Positions 1 through 10,700 are shown, numbered from the stretch's first letter. The stretch is 64,000 nt of DNA from Thiotrichaceae bacterium (GCA_028688145.1 JAQTYU010000002.1:310001-374000); one strand, 5' to 3'. Numbers and translations are program-made. The notes: generated by a model not told the origin, from the sequence alone.

Positions 1-465
1 CCTGAGTTGTATTTGCTGATTATTTTCAGTTCAATCTTCCAACCCAGCATTACGTTACTGATTGTTCTGCTGTCGATGTTTGGCTGGATGGGCTTGGCGG
101 ATTATGTGCGTGCAGAATTCCTGAAAGGTAGAAGCATGGAATATGTGCGTTCTGCCCAAGCCTTGGGCGTGTCCAATATTAAATTAATGTGGCGGCATTT
201 GTTGCCCAATGCTTTAACACCCGTGATCACGTTTCTTCCGTTCCGCATCAGTGGCTCTATTCTAGCTTTGACCAGTTTGGACTTTTTGGGCTTAGGCGTG
301 CCACCTTCAACTCCGAGTTTGGGCGAGCTGCTTGCGCAGGGAAAAACCAATATTAGTGCGTGGTGGCTGTCATTGAGCACTTTCGGGGTGTTGGTGGGAA
401 CTTTGGTGTTGCTAATTTTTATTGGGGAAGCGGTGCGCGAATCGATGGATACGCGGCGCGGATAG
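1..465 (+). CDS. Peptide/microcin-type ABC transporter permease, C-terminal part
   Basis: This is the C-terminal 154 residues of an inner-membrane permease of the DppC/OppC/YejE family; the reading frame is open to the left edge, so the start lies outside the window. The EAA-type cytoplasmic loop that contacts the ATPase is visible (EYVRSAQALGVSN, followed by the HLLPNALTPV motif), and the segment ends with two hydrophobic helices and the basic tail MDTRRG. The LDFLGLGVPPSTPSLGELL segment resembles YejE, the microcin C/oligopeptide permease, but DppC-like alternatives cannot be excluded from a fragment. It converges with the secretin gene, with only 35 bases between the stop codons. Confidence 0.85.
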   Translation, partial: PELYLLIIFSSIFQPSITLLIVLLSMFGWMGLADYVRAEFLKGRSMEYVRSAQALGVSNIKLMWRHLLPNALTPVITFLPFRISGSILALTSLDFLGLGVPPSTPSLGELLAQGKTNISAWWLSLSTFGVLVGTLVLLIFIGEAVRESMDTRRG

Positions 466-500
466 CAGAACCCACATTTTCAAGTGGAGATTCTGCCAAA

Positions 501-2246
501 CTATTGCGGCTGGGTCAAACCAGTGGGTGGCGCAACATCAGGATTATTCGGATCAGGTAAATAGCGTTGATAGTCGCGCAATTCAGGGCTATTCAAACTG
601 GCATTTTTAATCACCACGGGGCGCAAGAAAATCACCAATTCCGTTTTAGAATAGCTGTCATTGCGGTAACTGAATAAATCCCCAATCAAAGGCAAACGCG
701 ACAAAGTCGGCACACCGTCATTTCTCTGATCAATCGTGTCCTGCATCAAACCGCCAATAATCGCAATATCACCATTGGCAACTTTCAAAATCGACTCGAC
801 TTCACGCACTTGAATTTCAGGAATGCGACTGACGACTCCCGCTTTTGCCAGTGAGGGTGTTGGGTCATTTACAAAACCAATCACGCGGGAAATGGTGGGG
901 CGCACATTCAAAGTAATCACATCATCGTCGCCGACTTGCGGAGTCACATTCATCATTAAACCCACAGGCAGAAAACGCGGGGTTGCCACATTTTCCAGCG
1001 ATAAGTTGACACTGCTAATGCCGCCCGTGCTGGTAGGATTGGTAATGGTAGGCGATGAAAAGGTAAAATAGACAATATTATCAACGACTTTCAAAATTGC
1101 GCTTTGATTATTCAATGCCATAATTTTCGGGCTGGATAAAACTTTCACCGAACCAAATTGTTCTAACATGCGCACGGTTGCCGAGACGTTACCCAGCACG
1201 CTGTTGGCATTGCTATAACTGACGGCATAATAGGGATCACTGGCAACATTGCCTGCCAAGGTGCTTTGGGTGTAACTGTAATCCCCAGAAATCCGCTTCC
1301 AATCCACCCCCGCTTGATATTGATCATTCAAACGCACTTCGGCAACCGTGGCTTCAATCAGCACTTGACGCTGCACCCCGCGCACCACTTGGTCAATAAA
1401 TTTTTGAATTTCTTTATGTTGGCGTGAAGTTGCGCGCACTGAGAGCACGCCACTTTCAGGATTAACAATCACATCATTGCTAGAACGCACCATGTTATTG
1501 CCTGAACTCATAGTTTGCGTTGTTCCACCCGCGCCTGCGGCAGTTGCCTGCCCTAAAATGGCGTGAATGTTATTGCTCAAAGTTTGCCAAAAATAATTAT
1601 TAGAAACGTTTTTAATTTTAGTGGTGGAATTATTTTCTCCAGAGCCTGAAGTGCTCGCGCTGGCAGAACCGCTTGAGCCGCCCGCGCCGCCTGTTTGAGA
1701 AATATTAACGCGATCCACATTAGAAATAATTTGGGTTGCCAAAGTCATTTCATTGCTGCTCTCGCGTGCAATGTTGACATAGCCCACTTTATAAATATTT
1801 AAATAGGGAGCATCAGGACGAATGCTTAAACTTGTGCCTTCAATTTTGTAGAGTAAATCCACTTGGTTGGCGATGCGTTCCAAAATTTGCGGCAAAGTTT
1901 GCTGAATCGCATTTAACGTTACTGTTCCTGTGACATTGGGATGAATATCTAAATTCATGCCTGCATCCCGCGCCAAAGCAAATAATAAATCACGCACGGC
2001 AATGCCATTGACAACCACCGTGTACGTTTCCAAAGGCGCGGCGGCTTGAGGCGGAGGCACAAACGGCACTTGATGCACAGGGGTCGGAATATGATTCACC
2101 TTGGGCGTGGGCGGCAAATTTTGGGTGCTTAAATGTCCGGGGGAAGGCGTGGGCGGTTGCGGAGCACAAGCGGCAAGTAACGCGATGCCCGTCATCCCAA
2201 AAGATTTAAATTGTCCTATGTCACGAACTAATTTTTTTAATCGCAT
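501..2246 (-). CDS. mshL: MSHA-type pilus secretin MshL
   Basis: This is an outer-membrane secretin of 581 residues that would form the pore for a type IV (MSHA-like) pilus. The N-terminus has a basic patch and a lipobox-like LLAAC (Cys about 27), so it may be a lipoprotein. A Pro-rich linker follows to about residue 70, then an STN/N0-like domain (about 74-140), a Ser/Gly low-complexity stretch (about 190-215), and the secretin domain (about 300-555) with GGLMQDTIDQRNDGVPTLSR and PLIGDLF near its end. The length and the lipobox fit MshL better than PilQ, which has AMIN domains. No other msh genes are in the window; the neighbour upstream is a sensor kinase with a pilus-type sensor region. 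Assignment to MshL rather than another GspD relative is inference. Confidence 0.8.
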   Translation of the reverse strand: MRLKKLVRDIGQFKSFGMTGIALLAACAPQPPTPSPGHLSTQNLPPTPKVNHIPTPVHQVPFVPPPQAAAPLETYTVVVNGIAVRDLLFALARDAGMNLDIHPNVTGTVTLNAIQQTLPQILERIANQVDLLYKIEGTSLSIRPDAPYLNIYKVGYVNIARESSNEMTLATQIISNVDRVNISQTGGAGGSSGSASASTSGSGENNSTTKIKNVSNNYFWQTLSNNIHAILGQATAAGAGGTTQTMSSGNNMVRSSNDVIVNPESGVLSVRATSRQHKEIQKFIDQVVRGVQRQVLIEATVAEVRLNDQYQAGVDWKRISGDYSYTQSTLAGNVASDPYYAVSYSNANSVLGNVSATVRMLEQFGSVKVLSSPKIMALNNQSAILKVVDNIVYFTFSSPTITNPTSTGGISSVNLSLENVATPRFLPVGLMMNVTPQVGDDDVITLNVRPTISRVIGFVNDPTPSLAKAGVVSRIPEIQVREVESILKVANGDIAIIGGLMQDTIDQRNDGVPTLSRLPLIGDLFSYRNDSYSKTELVIFLRPVVIKNASLNSPELRDYQRYLPDPNNPDVAPPTGLTQPQ

Positions 2247-2358
2247 GGCGGCGTGAATACGTAATATCCTAGAAAAGTGAAGAAGGAAATGCTGAATCAG
2301 GATGATTTTTAGATTTTGTCAATTCTGATACAAACTTTTTTGAAATAAGTGCAGTTTT

Positions 2359-5010
2359 TTAACGCACTAAATGTAAAAACTGCAAATGGGTTTTGTGATA
2401 ACACTGATCTAGGGATTTTACCAATTCTTGTAGGCTTTCCCAATCCTTCTGCTGACAAGCCGCTTCAATTTGCGAACATAATTTTGCAAACTGCACCGCG
2501 CCCAACGTCACAGAAGAGCCGCGTAATTTATGGCAAAGTTGTTGGATTTTTTGAGCATCGTGCATTTGCAAGGCAAGCTGAATTTGTTGAATTGCGTCGC
2601 TGGTTTGGCTGATAAATAAATTTACGATTTTTTGCAGTGCGTCTGCCGCAATATGGGTTTTGAGCTTGGAAAAGGTTTTCAAATCCACCCATTCACTGTT
2701 GCCATGCACTTCAGACTGCATTTTAGGTGGTTCGGGCGCGGGGGCAGGCAGTTTGAGAATTTTAGCGCGCCATTTGTGCAAAATATTAATCAAGTTTTCC
2801 AGTTGCACAGGTTTGCTTAAATAATCATCCATGCCCGCCGCCAGACACTTTTCCCGATCTTGGCTCAAAGCATTTGCCGTCAACGCAATAATCACGGGGC
2901 GTTGGCTGCGATAACGTTCAATCACTTCTTTGGTTGCTGCCAAACCATCCATTTCAGGCATTTGCATATCCATGAAAATTAAATCGTAAGGTTGGCGTTC
3001 TAAAGCTTGCAAAACTTCAACCCCATTCGCGGCAACATCGGCACTGTAGCCCAAGCTGTGTAACATCAAACACGCCAACTTTTGATTCACTAAATTATCT
3101 TCCGCCAATAAAATTCGCAGCGGGAAAGTGTTTGCTAATAATGGCGGCGTTTCGGCGGTGGTGAGGGATTGTGAACCGAGTAAATGACTTTGATTTTCTA
3201 AGGGTTGGGTAAAAATATCTTTCAGCGTATTAAACAATTGGGAGTAACGAATCGGTTTGTTTAAATATGCTACCACCAAATTCGGCGGCAAGGTGGCACG
3301 GAAATGCGCGGGGTCTAAGGGGCTAAATACCAACAACGGTAAATGTTTGGAATGCGCTTTAATTTGGCTTGCCAATTTGAGGATATTAATTTCATCTTCT
3401 GCCATATCTAAAATTACCAAATCACAAGGATATTGGTGTTCTAACCAATCTAGCGCATCACTGGAGTGCATACAGGTGTATGCCTGACATCCCCAAGTTT
3501 GCAATTGCATCGCGATAATATGGCGGGTGGTGGTGTGATTAATCGCTAACAACACCTGCTTATTTTCCAAATAGGGTTGGACGCGATTTAAGGGCGCGCA
3601 ACTTGCGAGATTTGCAGCCAGCAAGGGCAGGGTAAAATAGAAAGTCGAGCCTTGCCCTGCTTTGCTTTCTACCCAAATTTGCCCCCCCATCAATTCACAC
3701 AAACGCTTGCAAATCACCAAACCCAAGCCTGTGCCGCCATATTGGCGCGTGGTTGAAGAATCCACCTGAGAAAAGCTTTTAAACAGGCGATCCAATTTAT
3801 CGCTGGGAATCCCTATGCCTGTGTCACGCACTGCAATTTGCAAATAGGGAGTTTGCTGCTGGGTCACTTGCTTGATCGAAATCACCACCTCGCCTTGGCT
3901 GGTGAATTTGAGCGCGTTGCTGATGAGATTAGCAAGAATTTGGCGAATGCGTGTGACATCGCCTTCTAAAGATTCGGGCACATCTTCTTCAATAAAATAC
4001 AGCAGGTGAATTTTTGCATTGGCAGCCTTGGCGGCAAACAATTCCAAAGTGTCTTCAACGCATCGCCCCAGTAAAAACGGATGTGACTCTAAGGTCATTT
4101 TGCCCGATTCAATCTTAGAAAAATCTAAAATATCGTTGATGATTGACAGCAGACTGTCGCCACTGAGGCGAATAGTGTCCACAAATTCCCGCTGTTGCGG
4201 GTTCAGCGGTGTGGTGAGCAATAAACTGGTCATGCCGATGACCCCATTCATGGGGGTACGAATTTCATGGCTCATGGTTGCCAGAAAATCCGCTTTGACT
4301 TGAACAGCTTGTTCTGCGGCGTGTTTTGCGTGAATTAAATCGCTGTAGGTTTTGACCACGCCTTGCACCATTGGGCGGAAAATCAGCAGCACTTCAATCA
4401 GTAAAGTGCCCATCAATAACACCCACAACAGCATGATCAAATACACCACATAATTCATTTTAGACTGGTTGTAATTTTGATAAGCATTGCTGGCAGTTTC
4501 TAAGGTGCGGAAAAATGAACCTGTCACCGCCTCATTTAATTGCTGTAATTCGCCTATTTCACTGTGCAACTCACCATAAGGCACGTTTGCCACAAATTCG
4601 GCGTTTCTCAAAAAGTTTAGTAGATGTTTATGGAGTTCAAACGGTGGTTTGTAGTAAATAAGCTCCAATTCTTCAGAGTGTTTTTGTGAACCTTCACTAT
4701 TTTCTTCGGGTAATAAGGCGTTATGTGCCGAACGCATCAATTGAATATCAGTGCTAAGTTTGCCTCGAATTTCCTGATATTTTTCTCGATTATTTGCCCG
4801 TTGATACATGAGTAGTTGTTGCCCATAAAAGGCAATTTTTAGACTGTAGCTTTGTTGTCGTCCACTGATGTCGAGGAGTTTTACATCGTCTTGGTGGGTC
4901 TGTAACAGAAAGAAGATCAGCCCAAAGGTCAGTGTCACCAAAACCGCAGTCACTAGGACGGCGGATGCGTATTTGCGGGTTAAATAAGCGTATTGAACGG
5001 AGGATTGCAT
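2359..5010 (-). CDS. Hybrid sensor histidine kinase with PilJ-like sensor region
   Basis: This is an inner-membrane hybrid kinase of 883 residues. The order is: first transmembrane helix (about 13-35), a periplasmic region resembling the type IV pilus chemoreceptor (PilJ) N-terminal domain with [20 protein letters not shown], a second helix (about 186-211), HisKA with [10 protein letters not shown], HATPase with DTGIGIP and GGTGLGL, a degenerate receiver, a complete receiver (AEDNLVNQK, phospho-Asp in [11 protein letters not shown]) and a C-terminal Hpt domain (CHKLRGSS). I chose the ATG at 5008-5010; a TTG 114 bases upstream would add 38 residues in front of the first helix and seems less likely. 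It points the same way as mshL and may sit in one transcript with it. A role in pilus or surface sensing is inference. Confidence 0.85.
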   Translation of the reverse strand: MQSSVQYAYLTRKYASAVLVTAVLVTLTFGLIFFLLQTHQDDVKLLDISGRQQSYSLKIAFYGQQLLMYQRANNREKYQEIRGKLSTDIQLMRSAHNALLPEENSEGSQKHSEELELIYYKPPFELHKHLLNFLRNAEFVANVPYGELHSEIGELQQLNEAVTGSFFRTLETASNAYQNYNQSKMNYVVYLIMLLWVLLMGTLLIEVLLIFRPMVQGVVKTYSDLIHAKHAAEQAVQVKADFLATMSHEIRTPMNGVIGMTSLLLTTPLNPQQREFVDTIRLSGDSLLSIINDILDFSKIESGKMTLESHPFLLGRCVEDTLELFAAKAANAKIHLLYFIEEDVPESLEGDVTRIRQILANLISNALKFTSQGEVVISIKQVTQQQTPYLQIAVRDTGIGIPSDKLDRLFKSFSQVDSSTTRQYGGTGLGLVICKRLCELMGGQIWVESKAGQGSTFYFTLPLLAANLASCAPLNRVQPYLENKQVLLAINHTTTRHIIAMQLQTWGCQAYTCMHSSDALDWLEHQYPCDLVILDMAEDEINILKLASQIKAHSKHLPLLVFSPLDPAHFRATLPPNLVVAYLNKPIRYSQLFNTLKDIFTQPLENQSHLLGSQSLTTAETPPLLANTFPLRILLAEDNLVNQKLACLMLHSLGYSADVAANGVEVLQALERQPYDLIFMDMQMPEMDGLAATKEVIERYRSQRPVIIALTANALSQDREKCLAAGMDDYLSKPVQLENLINILHKWRAKILKLPAPAPEPPKMQSEVHGNSEWVDLKTFSKLKTHIAADALQKIVNLFISQTSDAIQQIQLALQMHDAQKIQQLCHKLRGSSVTLGAVQFAKLCSQIEAACQQKDWESLQELVKSLDQCYHKTHLQFLHLVR

Positions 5011-5310
5011 GGTTGGATTACTGATCTGGAGTTTATAATCGCATTCTAAGCCCGCGCAAATTACGCACGCAAGGAAAGAATGAGGTGATAAAGCATGACT
5101 AAAGATAATGAAGGTTTTATGCAAGAATCGTGAAAATTTCTAATTTTTTCAGCCCAGTACTCAGCGTGATTTTTATAAATTATACTAGATAACAGTTGGC
5201 TATTTTGCATGGATACTCTGCTAATATCATTTAAATTATATTTTTTATCAGAATATCTCTTGATGAGGATGAAAAAATAATGCTGCTACATCCTACAGTG
5301 CACAACAAAA

Positions 5311-5345
5311 TAGGGCAAGTTATCACGCATGACAAACTTGCCCTA
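5311..5345 (-). terminator. Hairpin downstream of the PaiB-like gene
   Basis: A perfect 11-bp inverted repeat (TAGGGCAAGTT / AACTTGCCCTA) with a 13-base loop is followed on the minus strand by TTTTGTTG. It lies about 85 bases after the PaiB-like stop codon and probably ends that transcript. The rest of 5011-5429 shows no gene. Confidence 0.55.
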
Positions 5346-5429
5346 GCGCGTAAAATTATAATGTGAGATTTCGGATAGCACGGCAGAAAATAATTTTTCC
5401 ACTTATATAACATTAACGTTGCAAATCCA

Positions 5430-6068
5430 TTAACTAACGTTAGAAACACTATATTTCTTCACCCATTCTGCCATTTCCTGATTTCCCTCCGCTTGTAAAC
5501 CCTCAATCACCCCTTGTTGGTCTTGATGCGAACGATTCTGGCTAACTTTCCATTTGCCCTGCAACTTTGTGATCTGAATTTCAATGCCGACAATGGCTTT
5601 CAGCATTTTTTCTAAATAATCCGCAGGCGCGTCTGTCAGTTTCCAAGGCTCAGGAAATAGACTTTCATGTTGCGTTGTCATTGCCGCTAAATGGCTTTTT
5701 AACCACGGCGCATCCTCAATCAAGCGCACGCTGCCATAGGCATGAACTGCCGTATAATTCCAAGTGGGTACTACTTGGTGAGTTTCCCGTTTGCTCGGAT
5801 ACCACGCAGGCGAAATATAACTTTGCGCCCCTTGGAAAATCACCAAGACTTCAGGATTATTCTGAACTTCTCGTAACAGTGGATTTGCACGCGCCACATG
5901 TCCTTGCAAACGTCCCAACGGCAATGGTTCAGATAACAACATCAAGGGAACATGATTTGCATTGATTTCCTCCGCATGACGTGTAATCACACAGCCTAGA
6001 GGATAATCACAAATCAACTGCTGCATCACTGCCACATCGGTCACTTCAAATTGTTTAGGAAGGTACAT
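5430..6068 (-). CDS. PaiB-family FMN-binding protein
   Basis: This 212-residue protein matches the PaiB/FMN-binding split-barrel family: it begins MYLPKQFEVTD and carries the family's HVPLML, GHVARANPL and SYISPAWYPSK segments plus VPTWNYTAVHAYG. Bacillus PaiB represses sporulation and protease genes, but most homologues are uncharacterised and may be flavin-dependent redox or pyridoxamine-oxidase-like proteins. The length is typical. It is divergent from the AlgZ-like gene, with 76 bases between start codons, so their promoters share that gap. A hairpin terminator follows downstream. Family assignment is firm; function is not. Confidence 0.85.
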   Translation of the reverse strand: MYLPKQFEVTDVAVMQQLICDYPLGCVITRHAEEINANHVPLMLLSEPLPLGRLQGHVARANPLLREVQNNPEVLVIFQGAQSYISPAWYPSKRETHQVVPTWNYTAVHAYGSVRLIEDAPWLKSHLAAMTTQHESLFPEPWKLTDAPADYLEKMLKAIVGIEIQITKLQGKWKVSQNRSHQDQQGVIEGLQAEGNQEMAEWVKKYSVSNVS

Positions 6069-6144
6069 AAAAAATGCTCACTAAAAAATGGTGCAATGAA
6101 TATTCTCTGCTATGCTGCTATTTTTAGCCACTTGAACTATCACA

Positions 6145-7440
6145 ATGTCTAATATTACTCTCGTCGAAATGGATGATTTATTTCTACCCAGTTTTTGCGA
6201 AGCACGCATAGTCTTTTTTGCAATTACCTTGGCAGAATTATTTGCCTTTATTTTGGTGCTCACCCCACTGGGAAAAGAAAATTATCATTGGTTTTATATT
6301 GAAAATTACTTTTTACTGGATTTAGCGATAGTTTCATTATTTATACAATGGATAGTCTTACTCAGCGCGGCGATTCTTTGCCTATTTCGTAGTTGGTTAA
6401 GTGAATTATCCAGTAACTTATGGGCAGGTTTACTCAGCTATTTTATTATCTTAATGATCACGGGACTGACCAGTGAAATTTCTTGGTGGGTTCAAGATAT
6501 AATTGTTGGAATTGAAAGTAGTTATACTGAACAACATCATGCCCATATTTTAAAAAACTTATCGGTGGCAAGCTTCTCAATAATTATAATTTTTGGAAGT
6601 ATTTATTATAAATATAATATTAATAAGAAAATATTGATTTTAATTGCAGGAATGATTTTATCACTGGTGGCAATTTTCAGTGAAATTTCTTCTTTTCTAA
6701 TCACTCCCCATGAATTAATCGCCCAAGCTTCGCAACACCAATTATTCTTACTGCGTAATTTGGGAATCAGTGCGGTGCTGAGTGCCGTTATTTTACGTTA
6801 TTTATACGTGCAATATCACTGGCGAAAACAAACGATTGCAGGCGCTTACGCCCGTGTGCAAGCTCTGCAAGCCCGCATCCGTCCGCATTTCCTGTTTAAC
6901 AGCATGAATAGCATTGCCTGCTTGATTCGGATAGACCCCGACAAAGCCGAAGAAGCAATTGAAGATTTTGCCGAATTGTTTCGGGCAAGCCTTGCCGATG
7001 TGCGCCAACGGGTCACCTTTGCCGATGAAGTCCATGTGTGCGAACAATATTTGCGGATGGAAAGTTTACGACTGGAAGAACGTCTCAAAGTGGTGTGGAA
7101 TATCGCTAATGTGCCCAAAGACGCGCTGATTCCACCGCTGACCCTGCAACCTTTAATTGAAAATGGGGTCTATCATGGCGTGCAATTAATTGAAGAAGGC
7201 GGTACGATTCAAATCACGGGCTTATTTGATGGAAAACAAATAAAATTAGATGTTGAAAGTCCGATGTCTTCTGACGCTATGCATAAACACGTTGGCAATC
7301 AGATTGGACAACAAAATATTTTACAACGCTTGCGTTTATACTTTGGTCACGCCGCAAAAATGCGCGTTGAACAGCACGCCAGCCTCTACTGTGTCAGCCT
7401 AAGATTCCCCTATCAAAACCATGAAAATCCTAATCGTTGA
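6145..7440 (+). CDS. LytS/AlgZ-type sensor histidine kinase
   Basis: This is an inner-membrane kinase of 431 residues. About five to six hydrophobic helices fill residues 20-225, followed by the LytS-type His_kinase domain with the phospho-acceptor His in ARIRPHFLFNSMNS (about residue 252) and a compact ATPase domain with LTLQPLIENGVYHG. It resembles AlgZ/FimS and YehU. Its 3' end overlaps the next gene by 20 bases, so the two are translationally coupled. In Pseudomonas the AlgZ-AlgR pair controls type IV pilus genes and alginate; a similar role here is suggested by the nearby secretin and PilJ-like kinase but is inference. Confidence 0.88.
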   Translation: MSNITLVEMDDLFLPSFCEARIVFFAITLAELFAFILVLTPLGKENYHWFYIENYFLLDLAIVSLFIQWIVLLSAAILCLFRSWLSELSSNLWAGLLSYFIILMITGLTSEISWWVQDIIVGIESSYTEQHHAHILKNLSVASFSIIIIFGSIYYKYNINKKILILIAGMILSLVAIFSEISSFLITPHELIAQASQHQLFLLRNLGISAVLSAVILRYLYVQYHWRKQTIAGAYARVQALQARIRPHFLFNSMNSIACLIRIDPDKAEEAIEDFAELFRASLADVRQRVTFADEVHVCEQYLRMESLRLEERLKVVWNIANVPKDALIPPLTLQPLIENGVYHGVQLIEEGGTIQITGLFDGKQIKLDVESPMSSDAMHKHVGNQIGQQNILQRLRLYFGHAAKMRVEQHASLYCVSLRFPYQNHENPNR

Positions 7441-8164
7441 TGACGAAAGACTTGCCCGTGAACGGCTACGCGCCCTGTTAAATGAACTCGGGGGCTATGA
7501 AATTATTGGCGAGGCGTGTAATGGGCGCGAAGCGGTCAGCATTGCCAAATCGCAACAACCCGATGTGGTGTTGCTCGATATTCGGATGCCGAGCATGGAC
7601 GGCATGAGTGCTGCCGAAGTTTTAACCACGCTGCATCCCGCCCCCGCAATTATTTTCATTACTGCTTATGGCGACCACGCCCTAGAAGCCTTTGAAAAAC
7701 AAGCGGTTGATTATTTGCTGAAACCCATTCGTAAAGAACGGCTTTCGCAAGCTTTGAAGCGTGCCTATGCCTTATTGCACCCGCAAATTGAACATCAAGA
7801 AGCTCCACCAGGCAGCGCGCGCAGTCACATCACCGCCAACGTGCGCGGCGAATTGCGCCTGATTCCCTTGAATAAAATTTTCTACTTTCTCGCAGATGAA
7901 AAATATGTCGCCTTATTTTGGAGGGAAGGACAAGTTTTAATTAACGAACCTTTGAAAGATTTGGAAGTTGAATTTGCGGGGCAATTTTTACGCATTCATC
8001 GCAGCACCTTGGTTGCGATTATTCACATCGCAAGCCTTGTGAAAAATCGCGACGGACAGCATTTTGTCAAACTCAAAGAAAGCGATAAATTACTGGAAAT
8101 TAGCCGCCGCCATCTGCCCACCGTCCGCAAAATTTTGCGCGACATGCACCTTCCCGAGTTGTAA
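7421..8164 (+). CDS. LytTR-family response regulator, AlgR-like
   Basis: This is a 247-residue response regulator. An N-terminal receiver (MKILIVDDERLARERLR, phospho-Asp in VVLLDIRMPSMDG near residue 54, the conserved Lys in VDYLLKPIR) is followed by a LytTR DNA-binding domain from about residue 135 (LNKIFYFLADEKYV, FLRIHRSTLVAI). It overlaps the sensor gene upstream and touches the FtsX-like gene downstream, whose start codon immediately follows this stop. The three genes therefore read as one operon. The pair resembles AlgZ/AlgR of pseudomonads. Confidence 0.9.
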   Translation: MKILIVDDERLARERLRALLNELGGYEIIGEACNGREAVSIAKSQQPDVVLLDIRMPSMDGMSAAEVLTTLHPAPAIIFITAYGDHALEAFEKQAVDYLLKPIRKERLSQALKRAYALLHPQIEHQEAPPGSARSHITANVRGELRLIPLNKIFYFLADEKYVALFWREGQVLINEPLKDLEVEFAGQFLRIHRSTLVAIIHIASLVKNRDGQHFVKLKESDKLLEISRRHLPTVRKILRDMHLPEL

Positions 8165-10651
8165 ATGTCTACTTTTATTTTAGCGTTGCGTTATTTGCGT
8201 CGCGATTGGCGACACCCCGAACTGCGAATTTTAAGTATTGCTTTGATTATTGCCGTGGCTGCGGTCAGTTCCGTGAGCTTTTTCACCAACCGCATTGAAC
8301 AAGTGATTGCCCGCCAAGCGGGTGAATTAATTGGCGGTGATTTGGTGATTGCGGCTTATAGTCCTTTGCCGCCCACACTGCGGGAAACCGCGCAGGCGCA
8401 GGGTTTGAACGTTGCGGAAACGTGGAGTTTTCGTAGCGTGATTGTGCCGCAAACACAGCCGATTTTGACTGAAATCAAAGCGGTGAATAAGACGTACCCG
8501 TTGCGCGGCGAATTAAAAACCGCGCTTGCGGTGGACGCACCCGAGCAAATTGCACGGCAAATTCCGCGCGGTGAATTATGGATAGAGCCGCGTTTATTAC
8601 AGCAAAGTAATTTAAAAATTGGCGATAAAGTGCGCGTCGGCGAGGCAGAGTTTCACCTTGGCAAAGTGTTGACCTATGAACCTGATCGCAGCAATGAACT
8701 TTTTCAAATTGCGCCGCGTGTGCTGATGAATCTCGACGATGTTGCCAGCACGCAATTAATCAGCGTCGGCAGTCGGGTGAAATATCGTTTATTAATCACG
8801 GGCGAACCTAATGCGATTAGTAACTATCGTGCGTGGGTTAAATCCTTAAAACTCACCCAATTAGACGTACTAGGCGTGGAAGATTCGCGCCCAGAAATTC
8901 GCAGTGCTGTCACCCGCGCCCAACAATTTTTGGGGCTGGCGGCATTAATTTCTGTGTTATTAGCAGGCGCGGCAATTGCCGTAGCCGCCCAACATTTTGC
9001 CCAACGTCAAGCCAATGCCAGCGCGATTATGCGGTGTTTGGGCGCGACGCAAAGCGTGGTGTTGCAGTTGTATTTGTGGCGAATTTTAAGTATTGGGATT
9101 TTGACCAGTTTAATCGGCTGCGTGCTGGGCTGGTTGGCGCAACAAGGCATTGCCGCGTTATTGGCGCAATATTTACAGAATTTACCCGCCTTGCCGCCGC
9201 CCGATTTTTCACCGTGGGGCGTGGGCATGGCGACGGGTTTAATTACCTTGTTAGGTTTTGCCTTGCCGCCGATTTTACGCATCAGCAGCGTGCCACCGTT
9301 GCGGGTGTTGCGGCATGAATTGGGCGCAACGCCGTTGCGGGTGTGGCAGGTGGTGATTATTGCAGGCTTGGCATTGAGCGGTTTAATGCTGTGGCAGGCG
9401 GGCGATTTCGCAATGGGCTGGCTGATGATTCGCGCGGTGGTGGGGGCGGTGGCGGTGTTTTTAATCGCGGCGTACTTGCTGATTAAAATTGTGGGCAAAT
9501 TACGTTTAGGTTCGCAAATTACCTGGCGGTTTGGGCTGACAAATTTGGTGCGCCGTTCTGAATCCAGCACTTTACAATTAGTCGCTTTTGGCATGGGGAT
9601 GATGGCATTGTTGCTGCTTGCGGTGGTGCGGGTGGATTTATTAGCCGCATGGCAGCACCAATTTACCGTAGGCACGCCCAATCAATTTTTAGTGAATATT
9701 TTACCCGAGCAAGTGCCCGCGATTGAAAAAACGCTGAGCGATATGGGTTTAAAAACTAATGGCATGTACCCGACGGTGGTGGGCAAATTCGCCTCAATTA
9801 ATGGGGTCGGGTTATCCGCTGAGAATTACGAATCGGAACGTGCCAAACGCTTTATTAATCGCACGTTTAATTTTTCCAGTACGCTGCATTTGCCCAGCGA
9901 TAATAAAATTCTTGAAGGCAGTTTTGATCCCAGCCAACCTAAACAATTGTCGGTTGAAGAAACTTTCGCCAAAGAATTAAGAATTAAACTTGGGGATGTG
10001 TTGCTGTTTCGGGTCGGTGAACGCGAAGTGAAAGCGACGGTAAACAGCATTCGGCGTGTGCATTGGGATTCCTTTAATGTGAATTTCTTTATTTTAGGTT
10101 CGCCCGACATGACTCAAGATTTGCCCGCGACTTATGTGAGCAGTTTTTATTTGCCGCCCGAGCGTGCGAATTTGTTGGGGGATTTGGTGCGCCAATATTC
10201 TAATGTCACGCCTGTGGACATTGGCAATGTGTTAAACCAAGTGCAAGTGATGATGCAGCAAGCGGTGTTGGCGGTGGAATATGTGTTTCTGTTCACACTG
10301 TTGGCGGGAATTATGGTGCTGTATGCCGCGCTGAATGCGAGCCATGAAGAACGTTTGTATGAAGGCGCGATTTTACGCACGCTGGGCGCGACGCGGCGGC
10401 AAATTCTCAGCGGTTTATTGGCTGAGTTTATTACCTTGGGCGCGTTGGCGGGATTTTTGGCGGCAAGCGTTGCCAATGTGGTGGGCTATCTGATTGGCGT
10501 GCATTTATTCGATTTGAATTACAGCGTGAATTATTGGATTTGGCTGTTGGGGATTTTTGGCGGTGGTTTGGGCGTGGGGCTTGCGGGCTTGTTGGGAACA
10601 CGTCGCATTTTAGCGGTGCCGCCGTTGTTGGTGTTGCGCGGGGTGGGGTAG
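8165..10651 (+). CDS. FtsX-type ABC transporter permease (YbbP-like)
   Basis: This is an 828-residue membrane protein with two FtsX/MacB-type permease units. A first helix near residues 20-40 is followed by a periplasmic domain, helices at about 255-440, a second periplasmic domain (about 490-690) and C-terminal helices that include the ATLGATRRQIL-like coupling motif (here AILRTLGATRRQILSGLLAE). Length and layout fit YbbP, the permease that works with the ATPase YbbA, often beside a TesA-like esterase. No ATPase gene is next to it here; instead it directly follows the AlgR-like gene with no intergenic base. The partner must be elsewhere, or the protein is regulated as a target of the two-component system (inference). 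Confidence 0.85.
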   Translation: MSTFILALRYLRRDWRHPELRILSIALIIAVAAVSSVSFFTNRIEQVIARQAGELIGGDLVIAAYSPLPPTLRETAQAQGLNVAETWSFRSVIVPQTQPILTEIKAVNKTYPLRGELKTALAVDAPEQIARQIPRGELWIEPRLLQQSNLKIGDKVRVGEAEFHLGKVLTYEPDRSNELFQIAPRVLMNLDDVASTQLISVGSRVKYRLLITGEPNAISNYRAWVKSLKLTQLDVLGVEDSRPEIRSAVTRAQQFLGLAALISVLLAGAAIAVAAQHFAQRQANASAIMRCLGATQSVVLQLYLWRILSIGILTSLIGCVLGWLAQQGIAALLAQYLQNLPALPPPDFSPWGVGMATGLITLLGFALPPILRISSVPPLRVLRHELGATPLRVWQVVIIAGLALSGLMLWQAGDFAMGWLMIRAVVGAVAVFLIAAYLLIKIVGKLRLGSQITWRFGLTNLVRRSESSTLQLVAFGMGMMALLLLAVVRVDLLAAWQHQFTVGTPNQFLVNILPEQVPAIEKTLSDMGLKTNGMYPTVVGKFASINGVGLSAENYESERAKRFINRTFNFSSTLHLPSDNKILEGSFDPSQPKQLSVEETFAKELRIKLGDVLLFRVGEREVKATVNSIRRVHWDSFNVNFFILGSPDMTQDLPATYVSSFYLPPERANLLGDLVRQYSNVTPVDIGNVLNQVQVMMQQAVLAVEYVFLFTLLAGIMVLYAALNASHEERLYEGAILRTLGATRRQILSGLLAEFITLGALAGFLAASVANVVGYLIGVHLFDLNYSVNYWIWLLGIFGGGLGVGLAGLLGTRRILAVPPLLVLRGVG

Positions 10652-10674
10652 GAGTTTTATTTTAAATCAGTAGG

Positions 10675-10700
10675 TTGGGTTGCTGTTTTTTGCAACCCAA
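10675..10700 (+). terminator. Hairpin after the FtsX-like gene
   Basis: A perfect 9-bp stem (TTGGGTTGC / GCAACCCAA) with a T-rich 8-base loop lies 24 bases after the permease stop. There is no clear T tract after it, so it may be a dispersed palindrome rather than a terminator. Confidence 0.4.

Noticed and set aside
9007..9681. A 224-codon minus-strand reading frame
   Set aside because: It lies inside the FtsX-like gene, has no ribosome binding site and a composition typical of an antisense shadow.
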